Assembly (NCBI RefSeq): GCF_001905725.1
Contig: NZ_LIWB01000015.1
Span: forward strand, 175,294-217,477
DNA from: Streptomyces sp. CB02400
GTDB taxonomy: Bacteria > Actinomycetota > Actinomycetes > Streptomycetales > Streptomycetaceae
DNA: 42,184 nucleotides
Direction: 5' to 3'
Part shown: piece by piece, positions 17,020-24,883 of the stretch
Layout: each line of letters opens with the position of its first letter
Position numbering within the stretch: the first letter of the stretch is position 1
Notes under the pieces: model-generated
What the model saw: the letters and a program-made list of their open reading frames with translations, nothing else
What the model was told of the DNA's origin: nothing
Databases searched by the model: none
Position numbers and translations under genes: made by a program

Positions 17020-18213
17020 TTACCCGCAGATGTCCTCGGCGGCGGAGTTGCCGGAGAACGTGGGCGCCGGAGACGCCCCGCCGGGACCGCCGTCCGGTAC
17101 GGAATCCCGCGCGGCCGGCGCGATCGCCACGGGCCGGTCCGTACGCAGCCGGGCGAACAGTTCCTCCGCCGCGGGCTGCGCGAGCTGGTCACGATTGACG
17201 TCCCCGGTGTACGGCTCCCGGGGAACGGTCAGGAATCGCACCCGCGCGGTGGGGATCTCGCGCAGCCCGCGCGCGAGGTCGTACAGACCCCGCAGGCTGG
17301 CCAGTTCCGGATCGGTGGTGAGCGACGAGGTGGCCGCGTCCAGAACGGGATACAGCTTCACCGGATTCAGCAGGACGTCATTGCCGCTCACCTTGTTGAC
17401 GAGCGCGCCGAGGAAGCGCTGCTGCCGTTCCATACGGCTGGTGTCGCTGCCGTCGCCGAGGGTCTTGCGGGCCCGGACGTAACCGAGCGCCTGCTCCCCG
17501 TCCAGCGTCACCCGGCCCGCCGGCAGTCTCAGTTCGGCGTCCTCGTCGTCGACGGGCTCGCGCAGGCACACCTCGACACCGCCCACCGCGTCGACAATGT
17601 CCTTGAAACCGTCGAAGTCGACGACGACGTGGTGGTCGACGCGGATGTCCGTGAGTTTCTCGACGGTGCGGATGGTGCAGGCGGAACCGCCCACCGCGAA
17701 AGCCGAGTTGAACATCGCGAACACCGGCTCGGAACGCGACCCGTCGGGGCGGCGGCAGCCGGGTACGTCCACCATCAGGTCCCGGGGGACCGACACGGCG
17801 GTGGCGCTGCGCCGGCCCGCCGACAGGTGCAGCAGGATCACGGTGTCCGAACGCTCCGTCCCCGCGTCCCGCCCGTAGCGGGCGTTCTCCTCCCCGGAGC
17901 GCGAGTCCGAGCCGATCAGCAGGATGTTCCGGGCGTGCTTGACGAGCGCCGTGGGCCGCTCCTCCTCGAACCGCGCGAGTTCGGCGGCCGCCGCCTCGTC
18001 CGGGGTGATGTTCCCCTCCAGCTTCATGTACACCGCCCACCCGGCACCCGCGGCCGCGAGCAGTACGACGGCGACGGCGAGCCCGGTGCCGCGCACCCAG
18101 CGCCGCCGCCGGCGCCGGGCCCGCCCCCGCCCGCTCGCCGAGGACCCCGTCCCCGGACCGAGGGCACGGCCGCCCCCCGGCTGCGCGGGGGACGCGCCTG
18201 CGGTGTCACTCAT
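17020..18213 (-). CDS. LCP family protein, short form without LytR_C
   Basis: A 397-residue LCP protein: Ser/Gly/Arg-rich N-terminus, transmembrane helix GTGLAVAVVLLAAAGAGWAV, then a complete LCP domain with the canonical catalytic residues GSDSR, R-x-D in TERSDTVILL, SVPRD, YVRARKTLGDGSDTSR and ERQQ. No LytR_C domain follows; the chain ends in EDICG. Four cysteines occupy the same places as in the A and B paralogues (DVPGC, SACTIRT, VEVC, DIC). Start: ATG at 18213, 8 bases after GGTGG; a GTG four codons upstream overlaps the ribosome binding site. First LCP gene of the five-gene run and, with the copy at 4751, one of only two here with an intact R-x-D motif. Confidence 0.92.
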   Translation of the reverse strand: MSDTAGASPAQPGGGRALGPGTGSSASGRGRARRRRRRWVRGTGLAVAVVLLAAAGAGWAVYMKLEGNITPDEAAAAELARFEEERPTALVKHARNILLIGSDSRSGEENARYGRDAGTERSDTVILLHLSAGRRSATAVSVPRDLMVDVPGCRRPDGSRSEPVFAMFNSAFAVGGSACTIRTVEKLTDIRVDHHVVVDFDGFKDIVDAVGGVEVCLREPVDDEDAELRLPAGRVTLDGEQALGYVRARKTLGDGSDTSRMERQQRFLGALVNKVSGNDVLLNPVKLYPVLDAATSSLTTDPELASLRGLYDLARGLREIPTARVRFLTVPREPYTGDVNRDQLAQPAAEELFARLRTDRPVAIAPAARDSVPDGGPGGASPAPTFSGNSAAEDICG

Positions 18214-18269
18214 GACCGGGTCCACCCCTCACTGCGTACGGCGTGCGGTGATGCCGTTGCGTACGACGA

Positions 18270-18476
18270 TGACCCGGGACGGCGGTCGGGGGCGGGTGCT
18301 GGTGCGCCGGACGGGGGAGGGGGCGGGGCGGATGGGGGGGTGTTGTGGGGGTTGGGTTCTGGCGGGGTGGGGGTGGCGCGTTTCCGGGGTGGTGGGCGGT
18401 GCCTTCCTGGGGTGGTGGGTGATGCGTTTTCGGGGTGGGGGTGTCTTTCGCGGTGCGGTGGGTGGTGGCGGTGCCG
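18270..18476. other. G-rich tract with a G-quadruplex-type motif and degenerate repeats
   Basis: The plus strand at about 18313-18340 has four G-runs of at least four with loops of 1-5 bases (GGGGG-A-GGGGG-C-GGGG-CGGAT-GGGGGGG), a canonical quadruplex pattern. From about 18378 the motif CGGGGTGGTGGG or close variants repeats about four times at roughly 20-30 base intervals. It lies between the 3' end of the TIGR03089-like gene and the start of an LCP gene. The G-rich strand is the template strand for both. Confidence 0.7.
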
Positions 18477-19238
18477 TTACCGGGCGATGACTGTCACCCG
18501 TTCGCCCTCCACCCGCTTGTCCAGGGCGTCGTCCCCGAGGCGGTCCAGGTTGCGGCACAGCACCACGGAGCCGCCGGTCGCCAGTGGCCCGTACAGGCCC
18601 GTGTTCAGGCCCTCCCACGTGTCGTACGGCCGGCCCGACAGGATCCGCGAGCCGGGGCCGGTCAGACCGAGCTCCGGAGCCTCGGCCCGGGCCCGCTCGA
18701 CCACCTCCGCACCGGTGAACTCCCGGCCCGCCACGATCAGCGCCGGCTCCTCGGGGTCGACCGGCGCGTACGGCACGAAGCGGTCGCCCTGCCCCGGCAC
18801 CTCGACGGCGTAGTCGGCGAAGCCCTCCGGCGGCTGCGGGAAGCGCCCGCCGAGCGGCCTGAGCGCCAGCGCGATCCTGGCCCCCGAGCAGTCCCGCGCG
18901 GCCTCCAGCGACTCCGGCTCCGGACCGCTCACTGCCACGTCCGCCGCCGCCGGGTCCCCGGCCACGTCCGCGACCACGCCCACCGACGCGCACGCCAGCA
19001 GCCAGACCGCCGTCTGCCAGTGCGCGGGCAGCAGCAGGGCCACCCGGTCACCGGGCTCCACGGACAGCTCGTCCTGGAGGAGATTGGCGGTCTTGGCCAC
19101 CCAATTGGCGAAGGTGGCCACGGACAATTCGACGCGTTCGCCCGTGGCGTCGTCGTAGAAGGTCACCAGGGGGCGTCCCGGGTCCGCGGCCAGCGCGGAA
19201 CTCAGCAGGTCGGCAGGGGTGCGGTCGGTGGCGTTCAC
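18477..19238 (-). CDS. TIGR03089 family protein (reduced AMP-binding-like)
   Basis: A 253-residue actinobacterial protein that looks like the N-terminal part of an adenylate-forming enzyme. It has the opening PADLLSSALAADPGRPLVTFYDD, the GERVELSVATFANWVAKTANLL region and GDRVALLLPAHWQTAVWLLAC, but no phosphate-binding loop (the SGTTGxPK type) and no C-terminal domain. At about half the usual length, it is unlikely to activate acids by itself. I recognise it as the family annotated TIGR03089, whose role is unknown. Start: GTG at 19238 is favoured because homology begins there. There is no ribosome binding site, but TACGCT ends 8 bases before it, so the mRNA may be leaderless. Divergent from the amidase gene; first in the direction of the LCP run but separated by a G-rich gap. 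Confidence 0.8.
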   Translation of the reverse strand: MNATDRTPADLLSSALAADPGRPLVTFYDDATGERVELSVATFANWVAKTANLLQDELSVEPGDRVALLLPAHWQTAVWLLACASVGVVADVAGDPAAADVAVSGPEPESLEAARDCSGARIALALRPLGGRFPQPPEGFADYAVEVPGQGDRFVPYAPVDPEEPALIVAGREFTGAEVVERARAEAPELGLTGPGSRILSGRPYDTWEGLNTGLYGPLATGGSVVLCRNLDRLGDDALDKRVEGERVTVIAR

Positions 19239-19349
19239 CCGCGCAAGCGTACGCGGACCCGCCCGCGCGCACCGCCCGCCGGGGGCACCGGTTCGGGGGA
19301 ACGCGCTCCGACGGGCCGTCAACTCCCCGATGGACAGATTTGTCTGACT

Positions 19350-20747
19350 ATGTCCAAGCTCAGGGGCATGCGTGGAATTCTTGCTTCCTCAATCGGTGTC
19401 ACCTGCGCCGCCGCCCTCGCCCTCCCGCTCGCCCCGCCCGCCACCGCGGCGGACGCGAGACCGGCGCCGACGGCAGAAGCGGCCACGCGCGCAGCGGTGA
19501 CGGCCCGGCCCGACATCCCCGGCAGCACCCAGTCGCTGCCCCTGAGACCCCTCACCCGCGACCGTGCCTCCGGCGCCGCCGTCCTCGGCCTCGCCCCACG
19601 GGCCGTACGGCCCTTCTCCCTCCTCGGAGTCGTCTGGGACGACCCCGCCGCCGAACTCCACGGCCGCGTCCAGGTCCGCACCCGGGAGGCCGGCACCGGC
19701 GCCTGGTCCGGCTGGCGGGACGTCGAGACGCACTACGCCGACCACGGGGCCGATCCGGGCAGTGCGGAGGGCACCGCGGACGGGGTGCGCGGCGCCACGG
19801 CACCGCTGTGGGTGGGGGAGTCGGACGGGGTGGAGATCCGGGTGCTGCCGGAGCCCGGTGAGGACGAGGGCGAGGGGACGGGGGTCGATGAGCCCGGGGC
19901 CGGCGACCACTCGGTGCTGCCCTCCGGGCTGCGGCTCGAACTGGTCGATCCGGGGGACGAGGCCCTGGAGGGCCCGCGCACCGGCCTCATGAGCGCCGAG
20001 GCGACCGCCGCCTCCGCGGCCAACTCCGCACTCGCACCGCTCGGCGCCCTGGAGATCCCCGCGCTGAACAGCGAGCAGACCCGGCAGGAGTACCTCACCC
20101 TGCGCGGGGCCGACCTGACCGAGCAGCAGCGGGCCAAGCCGTACATCGGGCCGCGCCCCGCCATCGTCACCCGGCGCGGCTGGGGAGCGAACGAGAGCCT
20201 GCGGGAGAAGCGGTTCGTCTACACCGGCAAGGTCAAGGCGGCCTTCGTGCACCACACCGCCTCCGGCAACAACTACAAGTGCTCGCAGGCCCCTTCGCTC
20301 ATCCGTGGCTTCTACCGCTATCACGTACGGAGCCTGGGCTGGCGGGACATCGGCTACAACTTCCTCGTCGACAAGTGCGGCAGGATCTACGAGGGCCGGG
20401 CCGGGGGAGTGGCGAAGCCGGTCAAGGGGGCCCACACCCTCGGGTTCAACACCGACACCACGGGCATCGCGGTGATCGGTTCCTACGGCTCCAAGAAGCC
20501 GTCCTCCTCCGCCGTGAAGGCCATCGCCCGGCTCACCGCGTGGAAACTCGGACTGCACGGGATGAATCCGCGCGCCAAGACATATCTGAAGTCCGGCGGT
20601 GGCAATCTCTACCGAAAAGGTAAGAAGGTACGACTGAACGTGATCTCCGGTCACCGGGACGGGTTCAACACCTCGTGCCCAGGGGGGAAGCTCTACAAGA
20701 AGCTCGGCACCGCGCGCTCCACCGCGGCCCGCTACCAGGGCCGCTGA
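19350..20747 (+). CDS. Secreted N-acetylmuramoyl-L-alanine amidase (PGRP / amidase_2 type)
   Basis: Zinc hydrolase that cuts the bond between MurNAc and the stem peptide of peptidoglycan, outside the cell. The 465-residue protein begins with a signal peptide (positive MSKLRGMR, hydrophobic core, APPATAADA cleavage region). An N-terminal domain of about 240 residues with an acidic stretch follows, then the catalytic domain starting at RRGWGANESLR. Zinc ligands by family pattern are His301 or His302 (FVHHTASG), His435 and Cys443 (GHRDGFNTSC). Start: ATG at 19350 just after TTTGTCTGACT, with no good ribosome binding site; the next ATG at codon 7 would still leave a usable signal peptide. Divergent from the TIGR03089 gene and upstream of manC. 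The context fits wall remodelling. Confidence 0.93.
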   Translation: MSKLRGMRGILASSIGVTCAAALALPLAPPATAADARPAPTAEAATRAAVTARPDIPGSTQSLPLRPLTRDRASGAAVLGLAPRAVRPFSLLGVVWDDPAAELHGRVQVRTREAGTGAWSGWRDVETHYADHGADPGSAEGTADGVRGATAPLWVGESDGVEIRVLPEPGEDEGEGTGVDEPGAGDHSVLPSGLRLELVDPGDEALEGPRTGLMSAEATAASAANSALAPLGALEIPALNSEQTRQEYLTLRGADLTEQQRAKPYIGPRPAIVTRRGWGANESLREKRFVYTGKVKAAFVHHTASGNNYKCSQAPSLIRGFYRYHVRSLGWRDIGYNFLVDKCGRIYEGRAGGVAKPVKGAHTLGFNTDTTGIAVIGSYGSKKPSSSAVKAIARLTAWKLGLHGMNPRAKTYLKSGGGNLYRKGKKVRLNVISGHRDGFNTSCPGGKLYKKLGTARSTAARYQGR

Positions 20748-20763
20748 GGCGGGCCGGGCGCTC

Positions 20764-20831
20764 CTTCCTGCCGGAGCCGGTCTGCATACACTGGCCGGCC
20801 GAAAGACAGTTCGGCCGGTCCCGGCAGGAAG
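20764..20831 (+). promoter_or_regulatory. Nested inverted repeat in the amidase-manC gap
   Basis: An outer 11-bp perfect pair, CTTCCTGCCGG (20764-20774) and CCGGCAGGAAG (20821-20831), encloses an inner pair, GGCCGGCCGAA (20793-20803) and TTCGGCCGGTC (20810-20820). It fills most of the 96 bases between the amidase stop and the manC GTG. It could end the amidase transcript or be a folded manC leader. TGCATACACT between the arms could hold a -10 box. Confidence 0.6.
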
Positions 20832-20843
20832 CAGAGACGACAG

Positions 20844-21926
20844 GTGACAGAAGCGATCCTCCTGGTCGGCGGCAAGGGCACGCGGCTGCGACCGCTCACG
20901 GTGCACACGCCCAAGCCCATGGTCCCGGCGGCCGGGGTGCCTTTCCTCACGCACCAGCTCGCGAGAGCGAGAGCGGCGGGCGTCGAGCACATCGTCCTGG
21001 CCACGTCCTACCTGGCCGAGGTCTTCGAGCCGTACTTCGGCGACGGGGCGGCCCTGGGGCTGCACATCGAGTACGTGACGGAGGAGGAGCCGCTCGGTAC
21101 GGGCGGCGCCATCCGGAACGTCGCGTCCCGGCTGCGCTCCGGGCCGGACGAGCCGGTGCTGATCTTCAACGGGGACATCCTGACGGGGCTGGACATCCGG
21201 GCGCTGGTGCGGACGCACGAGACGACCGGCGCGGACGTCTCGCTGCACCTGACGAAGGTGACGGACCCGCGGGCGTACGGGCTGGTGCCCACGGACGGTA
21301 CGGGCAGGGTGCTCGCCTTCCTGGAGAAGCCGCAGACACCGGAGGAGATCGTCACCGACCAGATCAACGCGGGGGCGTACGTGTTCCGCCGGTCGGTGAT
21401 CGACACGATCCCGGCGGGGCGGGCGGTGTCGGTGGAGCGGGAGACGTTCCCGGGGCTGCTGGCGGCGGGGGCGCATCTGCAGGGGATGGTCGACTCCACG
21501 TACTGGCTGGACCTGGGGACCCCGGCGGCCTTCGTACGGGGCTCGGCGGATCTGGTGCTGGGCCGTGCGCCGTCGCCGGCGGTGCCCGGACGCTGCGGGG
21601 ACCGGCTGGTGCTGCCCACGGCGACCGTGGCACCGGACGCGAAGCTGGCGGGCGGGACGGTGGTGGGCGAGGGCGCGTTCGTGGCGGAGGGCGCGCGCGT
21701 CTTCGGCAGCACGATCCTGCCGGGGGCGGTGATCGAGCCGGGCGCGGTCATCACCGACTCGCTGATCGGTACGCGGGCACGGGTGGGCGAACGCTCGGTC
21801 CTCACCGGCACGGTCATAGGCGACGGCGCGACCGTAGGCCCCCACAACGAACTCCGCGAGGGCGCCCGAGTCTGGTGCGACGCGACGATCCCGGCGGGAG
21901 CGGTCCGCTTCTCCTCGGACCAGTAG
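20844..21926 (+). CDS. manC: Mannose-1-phosphate guanylyltransferase (NDP-sugar pyrophosphorylase)
   Basis: Makes GDP-mannose from mannose-1-phosphate and GTP, the donor for mannosylated lipids, glycoproteins and polymers. The 360-residue protein starts with the nucleotidyltransferase signature LLVGGKGTRLRPLT and PKPMVPAAG, has GDILTG at the metal site and EKPQTP. Its C-terminal part is a left-handed beta-helix of hexapeptide repeats (from about residue 255: ATVAPDAKLAGGTVVGEG and on). That layout matches eukaryotic-type GMPPB and actinobacterial ManC. The start is GTG at 20844 with GAGACGACAG upstream. With manB and manA further right it completes the pathway from fructose-6-phosphate. A glucose-1-phosphate enzyme of the same fold is the alternative; the gene neighbourhood favours mannose. 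Confidence 0.88.
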   Translation: MTEAILLVGGKGTRLRPLTVHTPKPMVPAAGVPFLTHQLARARAAGVEHIVLATSYLAEVFEPYFGDGAALGLHIEYVTEEEPLGTGGAIRNVASRLRSGPDEPVLIFNGDILTGLDIRALVRTHETTGADVSLHLTKVTDPRAYGLVPTDGTGRVLAFLEKPQTPEEIVTDQINAGAYVFRRSVIDTIPAGRAVSVERETFPGLLAAGAHLQGMVDSTYWLDLGTPAAFVRGSADLVLGRAPSPAVPGRCGDRLVLPTATVAPDAKLAGGTVVGEGAFVAEGARVFGSTILPGAVIEPGAVITDSLIGTRARVGERSVLTGTVIGDGATVGPHNELREGARVWCDATIPAGAVRFSSDQ

Positions 21927-22518
21927 CACCTGCGGTCCGGTGGGTGGATGCCTGCGGCGCAGCTTTCGGTCCGGTGGGGGCTGGGGCAGCGCCCACGGTC
22001 GGTGGGTGGATCGGGGCCGCGTCGGGGGTGTCCGTCCTCGGACTGGCGCGGATCACGTCTTCCGGAGGAGGCGCGGGGCGCGGACGCGCCAGCCACTGCG
22101 GGCGGCCACCCCCGCCCCGCCCCCTCCCCGCCGCAGGCGACCACCTACCACCATCCCCAGCACCCTGTTCCTCGCACCCCGTTCCCCGTTCCCCGCGGTC
22201 CGCTCCGCGCTCCGTTCCCCGCGCTCCGCATTCCGCGCCCTGCGCGCCACGATCCGCGGGCAGCCGCGCCGCCGCATGCCGCGCGATCCGCGGGCAGTCG
22301 CATGCCGCGTAACCGCGGGCAGTCGTGCCGCTGGGGCGGCACGGGTGGGCGCGACGGCACCCCGCAAGCGCCGGGCAGCGCGAACACCCCCCGGCCCGCA
22401 CCAACGCCGGGCAGCCCGTACCGCGCCGGGGCCGCAGCCCCACCCCCCCCGGCCCACACCAACGGGAGCACCCCGCAACACACGGGGCCACGCCCCAGAA
22501 CACCGGCCCAGCCGACCC
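21927..22518. repeat. Gene-free gap with dispersed repeat R2, copy 1
   Basis: This 592-base gap between two convergent genes has no supported ORF. From about 22240 it carries repeated CCGCGGGCAG units. The R2 core hairpin CGTGCCGC-TGGG-GCGGCACG (22324-22343) follows, then GGGTGGGCGCGACGGCACC and the CCCCGCAAGCGCCGGGC segment, all recurring near 33000 and 37010. The first 100 bases hold degenerate CGGTCCGGTGGG repeats, and 22160-22240 is a run of GTTCCCCGCG-like and CTCCGCGCTCC-like units. Confidence 0.75.
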
Positions 22519-23526
22519 TCAAAGCCGCCCGATATCCCCGTACGGCATCCGCGGCGCCCGCCGCCCCGGCACCCTCCCGCTCAACAGAATCAACCGCGTG
22601 GCCCGATGCCGCTGCCCCGCGTACGGCTCCAACAGCGACAACATCACCGCGTCATCCGCATACCGATCCCCCGCGAGCGCCCACCCCACGATCCCCGGCA
22701 GATGCAGATCCCCCACGGTCACCGCATCCACCGCCCCATGACTCCGCTGTACCGTCTCCGCCGATGTCCACGGCCCGATCCCCGACACCAGCTCCAACCG
22801 CGCCTGCGCTTCAGCAGCGGGCATCCCCACCGCCTCCTCCAGCCGCGCAGCGACCCGCACCGCCCGCAGAATCGTCGACGCCCGCTTGTTGTCGACCCCG
22901 GCCCGGTGCCACTCCCAGGAGGGAATCAGCGTCCACGTCCGCGGCGCAGGCATCACCGACATCCGCTCCGGCGCGGGCCCGGGCGCCGGCTCCCCGTACT
23001 TCCGTACCAGCAGCCGCCACGCCCGATACGCCTCACCCGTGGTGACCTTCTGCTCCAGAATCGACGGAATCAGCGACTCCAGCACCAGCCCGGTCCGCGT
23101 CAGCCGCAGTCCCGGACGCCGGTGCCGGGCCACCGCCAGCAGCTTGTGCCGGGGCACGAAGGCGGACGGATCGTCGGCGGCACCGAGCATCTCCGGCAGC
23201 TTGTCCAGGAGCCAGTCGGCGCCCGGCCCCCACGCCTCCCCCCGGATCTCCCCGGCACGCCCCGTCACCCGGAGCGTCCCCGGGCCCGTCGGCGTCAGGC
23301 TGGCCCGCCACACGGAACCGTCCGGCAGCGCCCGGAACGTCGGATCACCCGGCCCGCGCCGCAGCGGCCCGAGGACCAGCCCGAGGTCCAGGGGGCCCTC
23401 CGGCACCCACGTCCGTACGCGGGCCGGGGCCGGTGCCGGTGCCTGCCGGGGAACTCCCTCGGGCACGGCGACATGCCCGCCGCGCACCGTCGTACGAGTC
23501 GGGCGGGGTGCGAAACGTCCTGCCAC
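22519..23526 (-). CDS. DNA-3-methyladenine glycosylase-type HhH-GPD protein (AlkA-like)
   Basis: Base-excision repair enzyme that removes alkylated bases by cutting the N-glycosidic bond. The 335-residue protein has an N-terminal domain of about 150 residues and a helix-hairpin-helix GPD core: LIPSILEQKVTTGEAYRAW, the hairpin LELVSGIGPWTSAETVQ (about residues 243-260), then VTVGDLHLPGIVGWAL, which holds the catalytic Asp position. No C-terminal iron-sulfur cysteines are present, so it is not a MutY/Nth type. The start is a GTG at 23526 with only a weak GGGA upstream. It is read in the same direction as fbiB-fbiA but with a 55-base gap. Substrate range is inferred from the family. Confidence 0.87.
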   Translation of the reverse strand: MAGRFAPRPTRTTVRGGHVAVPEGVPRQAPAPAPARVRTWVPEGPLDLGLVLGPLRRGPGDPTFRALPDGSVWRASLTPTGPGTLRVTGRAGEIRGEAWGPGADWLLDKLPEMLGAADDPSAFVPRHKLLAVARHRRPGLRLTRTGLVLESLIPSILEQKVTTGEAYRAWRLLVRKYGEPAPGPAPERMSVMPAPRTWTLIPSWEWHRAGVDNKRASTILRAVRVAARLEEAVGMPAAEAQARLELVSGIGPWTSAETVQRSHGAVDAVTVGDLHLPGIVGWALAGDRYADDAVMLSLLEPYAGQRHRATRLILLSGRVPGRRAPRMPYGDIGRL

Positions 23527-23581
23527 GAGAGATCCCAGGGGTGGAAGTGAAGCGGGGGCCTCTATGAGGGTAGGCGCACGC

Positions 23582-24883
23582 TCACCGCACCTCGATGAAA
23601 CCGTCCGCGTCCCGCTCCGGCCGCGGGCGCGGCTCCTCCGCCGGGTGACCGACCGCCACCGCGCCCATCGGGTCCCAGTCCGCCGGCAGGTCCAGGACCT
23701 CGCGGACCACCTCGCGGCAGAACATCGTCGACGACACCCACGCCGAGCCCAGCCGCTCCCCGGCCAGCGCGACCAGGAAGTTCTGCACGCCGGCGCCCGT
23801 GGCGACCACGAACATCTCCCGTTCCGCGCCGTCCCGCCGCGTGTCCCCGTAGGTGTGCGAACCGTCCATGACCAGGCAGGGGACGACCAGGTACGGCGCG
23901 TTGCGCAGGACGTCGCCGCGGCGGACGCGCTTGGCGATCGACTCCTCCGTCTTGCCGTCGCGGCGCAGGTCCGTGATCCAGGCCTCGCGCATCGCGTCCA
24001 GGAGACGGGTGCGGGACCCGGGCGACTCCAGCAGCACGAACCGCCACGGCGTGGTGTGGTGCGGAGCCGGTGCGGTGACGGCCGCGGCCACCGCGCGGCG
24101 TACGGCTCCGGGGTCGACCGGCTCGTCCGTGAAGGCCCGTACCGTACGGCGCTGGGTCACCGCCTGGCGCACCGCCTCGGACGTGCCGAGGCGGAACATG
24201 TCGTCGCGCGCGCCGCGCACCATCGCCCGCGCGCCCTCGCCGTCGTCGGCCGCCACCAGGTGCGGCAGCCCGCGGACCACGGCCACCGGGAGGCCGGACG
24301 CCTTGCCCTTGACCAGGTCGCCCGCCGCGGCGAGCTCGTCGGCCGTGGCGACGACCGTCGCGGCGAGCGGATTGCCGTAGGCGTCGGTGCCGCCGCGCAG
24401 GTCGTCCAGCACGCGGACGCCCGCCGCGCCGATCGCGACATCGGTCAGTCCCGCGCGCCAGGGGCGGCCGAAGGTGTCGGTGACGATCACGCCGACCTCG
24501 ACGCCGAGAGCGTCGCGCAGGCCCTCGCGGATCGCCCGCGCGGAGGCGTCCGGGTCCTCGGGCAGCAGCAGGACCGTACCGGCGGGGGTGTTGGAGGCGT
24601 CGACTCCGGCCGCGGCCATGACCAGGCCCTGCCGGTTCTCCACGATGCGCAGGGAGCCGCGCCGGGCCACCACGCGCACCGTCTCCGCGTCGATCGCGGC
24701 CTCCCGGTCCGTCGCCTCGACGATCCGGCCCTCCGCCTTGGAGACGATCTTCGAGGTGACGAGGAGGACGTCGCCGTCGGCCAGGTCCGGTGCGGCGGCC
24801 GCGATCAGCTTGGCCAGGTCGTCACCCTCGCGGATCTCGGGCAGGCCCGCCACGGGCCGGACCCGGTAGCCCGTGCCGCTCAT
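23582..24883 (-). CDS. fbiB: Coenzyme F420:L-glutamate ligase with nitroreductase-like domain (FbiB)
   Basis: Two-domain enzyme finishing F420. The N-terminal CofE-like half (residues 1 to about 245; VLLVTSKIVSKAEGR, VIVTDTFGRPWRAGLTDVAIG) adds L-glutamates. The C-terminal half (from about 255; VTQRRTVRAFTDEPVDP) is an FMN nitroreductase-fold domain that, in mycobacteria, reduces dehydro-F420-0. At 433 residues it has full FbiB length. The start ATG overlaps the stop of fbiA in ATGA (24880-24883), so the two are translationally coupled. F420 serves reductases in secondary metabolism and redox work in Streptomyces. The gene order fbiA-fbiB beside a whiB gene is, as I recall it, also found in mycobacteria. 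Confidence 0.95.
   Translation of the reverse strand: MSGTGYRVRPVAGLPEIREGDDLAKLIAAAAPDLADGDVLLVTSKIVSKAEGRIVEATDREAAIDAETVRVVARRGSLRIVENRQGLVMAAAGVDASNTPAGTVLLLPEDPDASARAIREGLRDALGVEVGVIVTDTFGRPWRAGLTDVAIGAAGVRVLDDLRGGTDAYGNPLAATVVATADELAAAGDLVKGKASGLPVAVVRGLPHLVAADDGEGARAMVRGARDDMFRLGTSEAVRQAVTQRRTVRAFTDEPVDPGAVRRAVAAAVTAPAPHHTTPWRFVLLESPGSRTRLLDAMREAWITDLRRDGKTEESIAKRVRRGDVLRNAPYLVVPCLVMDGSHTYGDTRRDGAEREMFVVATGAGVQNFLVALAGERLGSAWVSSTMFCREVVREVLDLPADWDPMGAVAVGHPAEEPRPRPERDADGFIEVR

Noticed and set aside
18435..19349. Extension of the amidase gene upstream to give a 770-residue protein
   Set aside because: The added part is antisense to the TIGR03089 gene and would bury the signal peptide. 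The ATG at 19350 gives a proper secreted amidase.
22053..22522. Several open frames of 120-190 codons in the gap after manC
   Set aside because: Their sequences are low-complexity Arg/Pro/Gly and follow the repeat R2 sequence. No ribosome binding sites or family motifs.
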